Assembly: GCA_023421115.1 (NCBI GenBank)
Contig: JAEZUI010000112.1
Coordinates: forward strand, 1 to 14,901
DNA: 14,901 bases
Direction of reading: 5' to 3'
DNA from: Bacillota bacterium
GTDB lineage: Bacteria > Bacillota > Clostridia > Acetivibrionales > Acetivibrionaceae
Shown here: piece by piece, positions 14,814 to 14,901 of the stretch
How positions within the stretch are numbered: the first letter of the stretch is position 1
How the letters are laid out: each line of letters begins with the position of its first letter
Program-made: the position numbers and the translations under genes
Notes under the pieces: generated by a model
Seen by the model: the letters and a program-made list of their open reading frames with translations, nothing else
The model's database searches: none
What the model was told of the DNA's origin: nothing

Positions 14814-14840
14814 ATGATTATTGGTAGTAATATCATATAA
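14814..14840 (+). CDS. Possible eight-codon leader ORF before the last glycosyltransferase
   Basis: AAAGGA (14804-14809) lies 4 bases before ATG 14814, and the ORF encodes MIIGSNII and stops at 14840, eight bases before the next gene. The glycosyltransferase start itself has no clear ribosome binding site, so re-initiation after this mini-ORF is conceivable. Chance is equally likely. Confidence 0.2.
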   Translation: MIIGSNII

Positions 14841-14848
14841 AAATTATC

Positions 14849-14901
14849 ATGAAAATATCAATAGTATTAACAACATATAATGGTAGTAAGTATATTGAAG
14901 A
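14849..14901 (+). CDS. Start of a GT2-family glycosyltransferase, 3' end outside the window
   Basis: ATG 14849 opens a frame that runs to the window edge and reads MKISIVLTTYNGSKYIEE, the typical N-terminal strand and loop (VLTTYNG, KYIEE) of GT-A family 2 glycosyltransferases. Only 17 complete codons are visible, so length, DxD motif and function cannot be checked. The reading frame has a stop at 14828-14830, so no longer start is available. It would be the third GT2 enzyme of the locus. Confidence 0.78.
   Translation, partial: MKISIVLTTYNGSKYIE

Overview
The window is one block of an extracellular or capsular polysaccharide locus from a low-GC Gram-positive bacterium, most likely a member of the Clostridia. 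The reasons are the AT-rich sequence, strong purine-rich ribosome binding sites, a CpsB/YwqE-type phosphatase next to a single-chain BY-kinase, and an Rpn-family nuclease tail with GLEQG repeats. I cannot name the genus from the sequence alone. All genes found are on the + strand.

Layout. (1) 3-419: the end of an Rpn/PD-(D/E)XK nuclease-transposase family gene, closed by a strong terminator (441-477). (2) 478-829: a non-coding leader with an imperfect dyad and a good promoter. (3) 830-3717: the control module, namely a PHP-type tyrosine phosphatase, an unrecognised membrane-anchored protein with a Thr/Pro/Ser-rich stalk, and a Wzz/BY-kinase that sets polymer length and export. (4) 3718-4149: a 432-base gap with dyads and promoter-like sequences. 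(5) 4150-6261: an SDR nucleotide-sugar enzyme and a GT4 glycosyltransferase. (6) 6334-9724: rfbC-rfbD-rfbB-rfbA, the complete dTDP-L-rhamnose pathway. (7) 10028-14901: an EpsG-like polymerase, a VioA-like sugar aminotransferase, two GT2 glycosyltransferases and the first codons of a third.

How the genes fit together. RfbA and RfbB make dTDP-4-keto-6-deoxyglucose. RfbC and RfbD turn it into dTDP-L-rhamnose, and the VioA-like aminotransferase can take the same intermediate to dTDP-4-amino-4,6-dideoxyglucose. The glycosyltransferases (one GT4, at least three GT2) would build a lipid-linked repeat unit that the EpsG-like protein polymerises, with chain length controlled by the BY-kinase and CpsB phosphatase pair. 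No initiating sugar-phosphate transferase and no Wzx flippase is visible, so the locus is expected to continue past the right edge or to use genes elsewhere.

The least explained parts are the stalked protein at 1695-2294, the structured gap between the BY-kinase and the first sugar gene (the position held by the EAR RNA in the Bacillus subtilis eps operon), a 27-residue ORF bridging the GT4 gene and rfbC, and a 453-base gap between two GT2 genes. I found no convincing new defence or mobile system.
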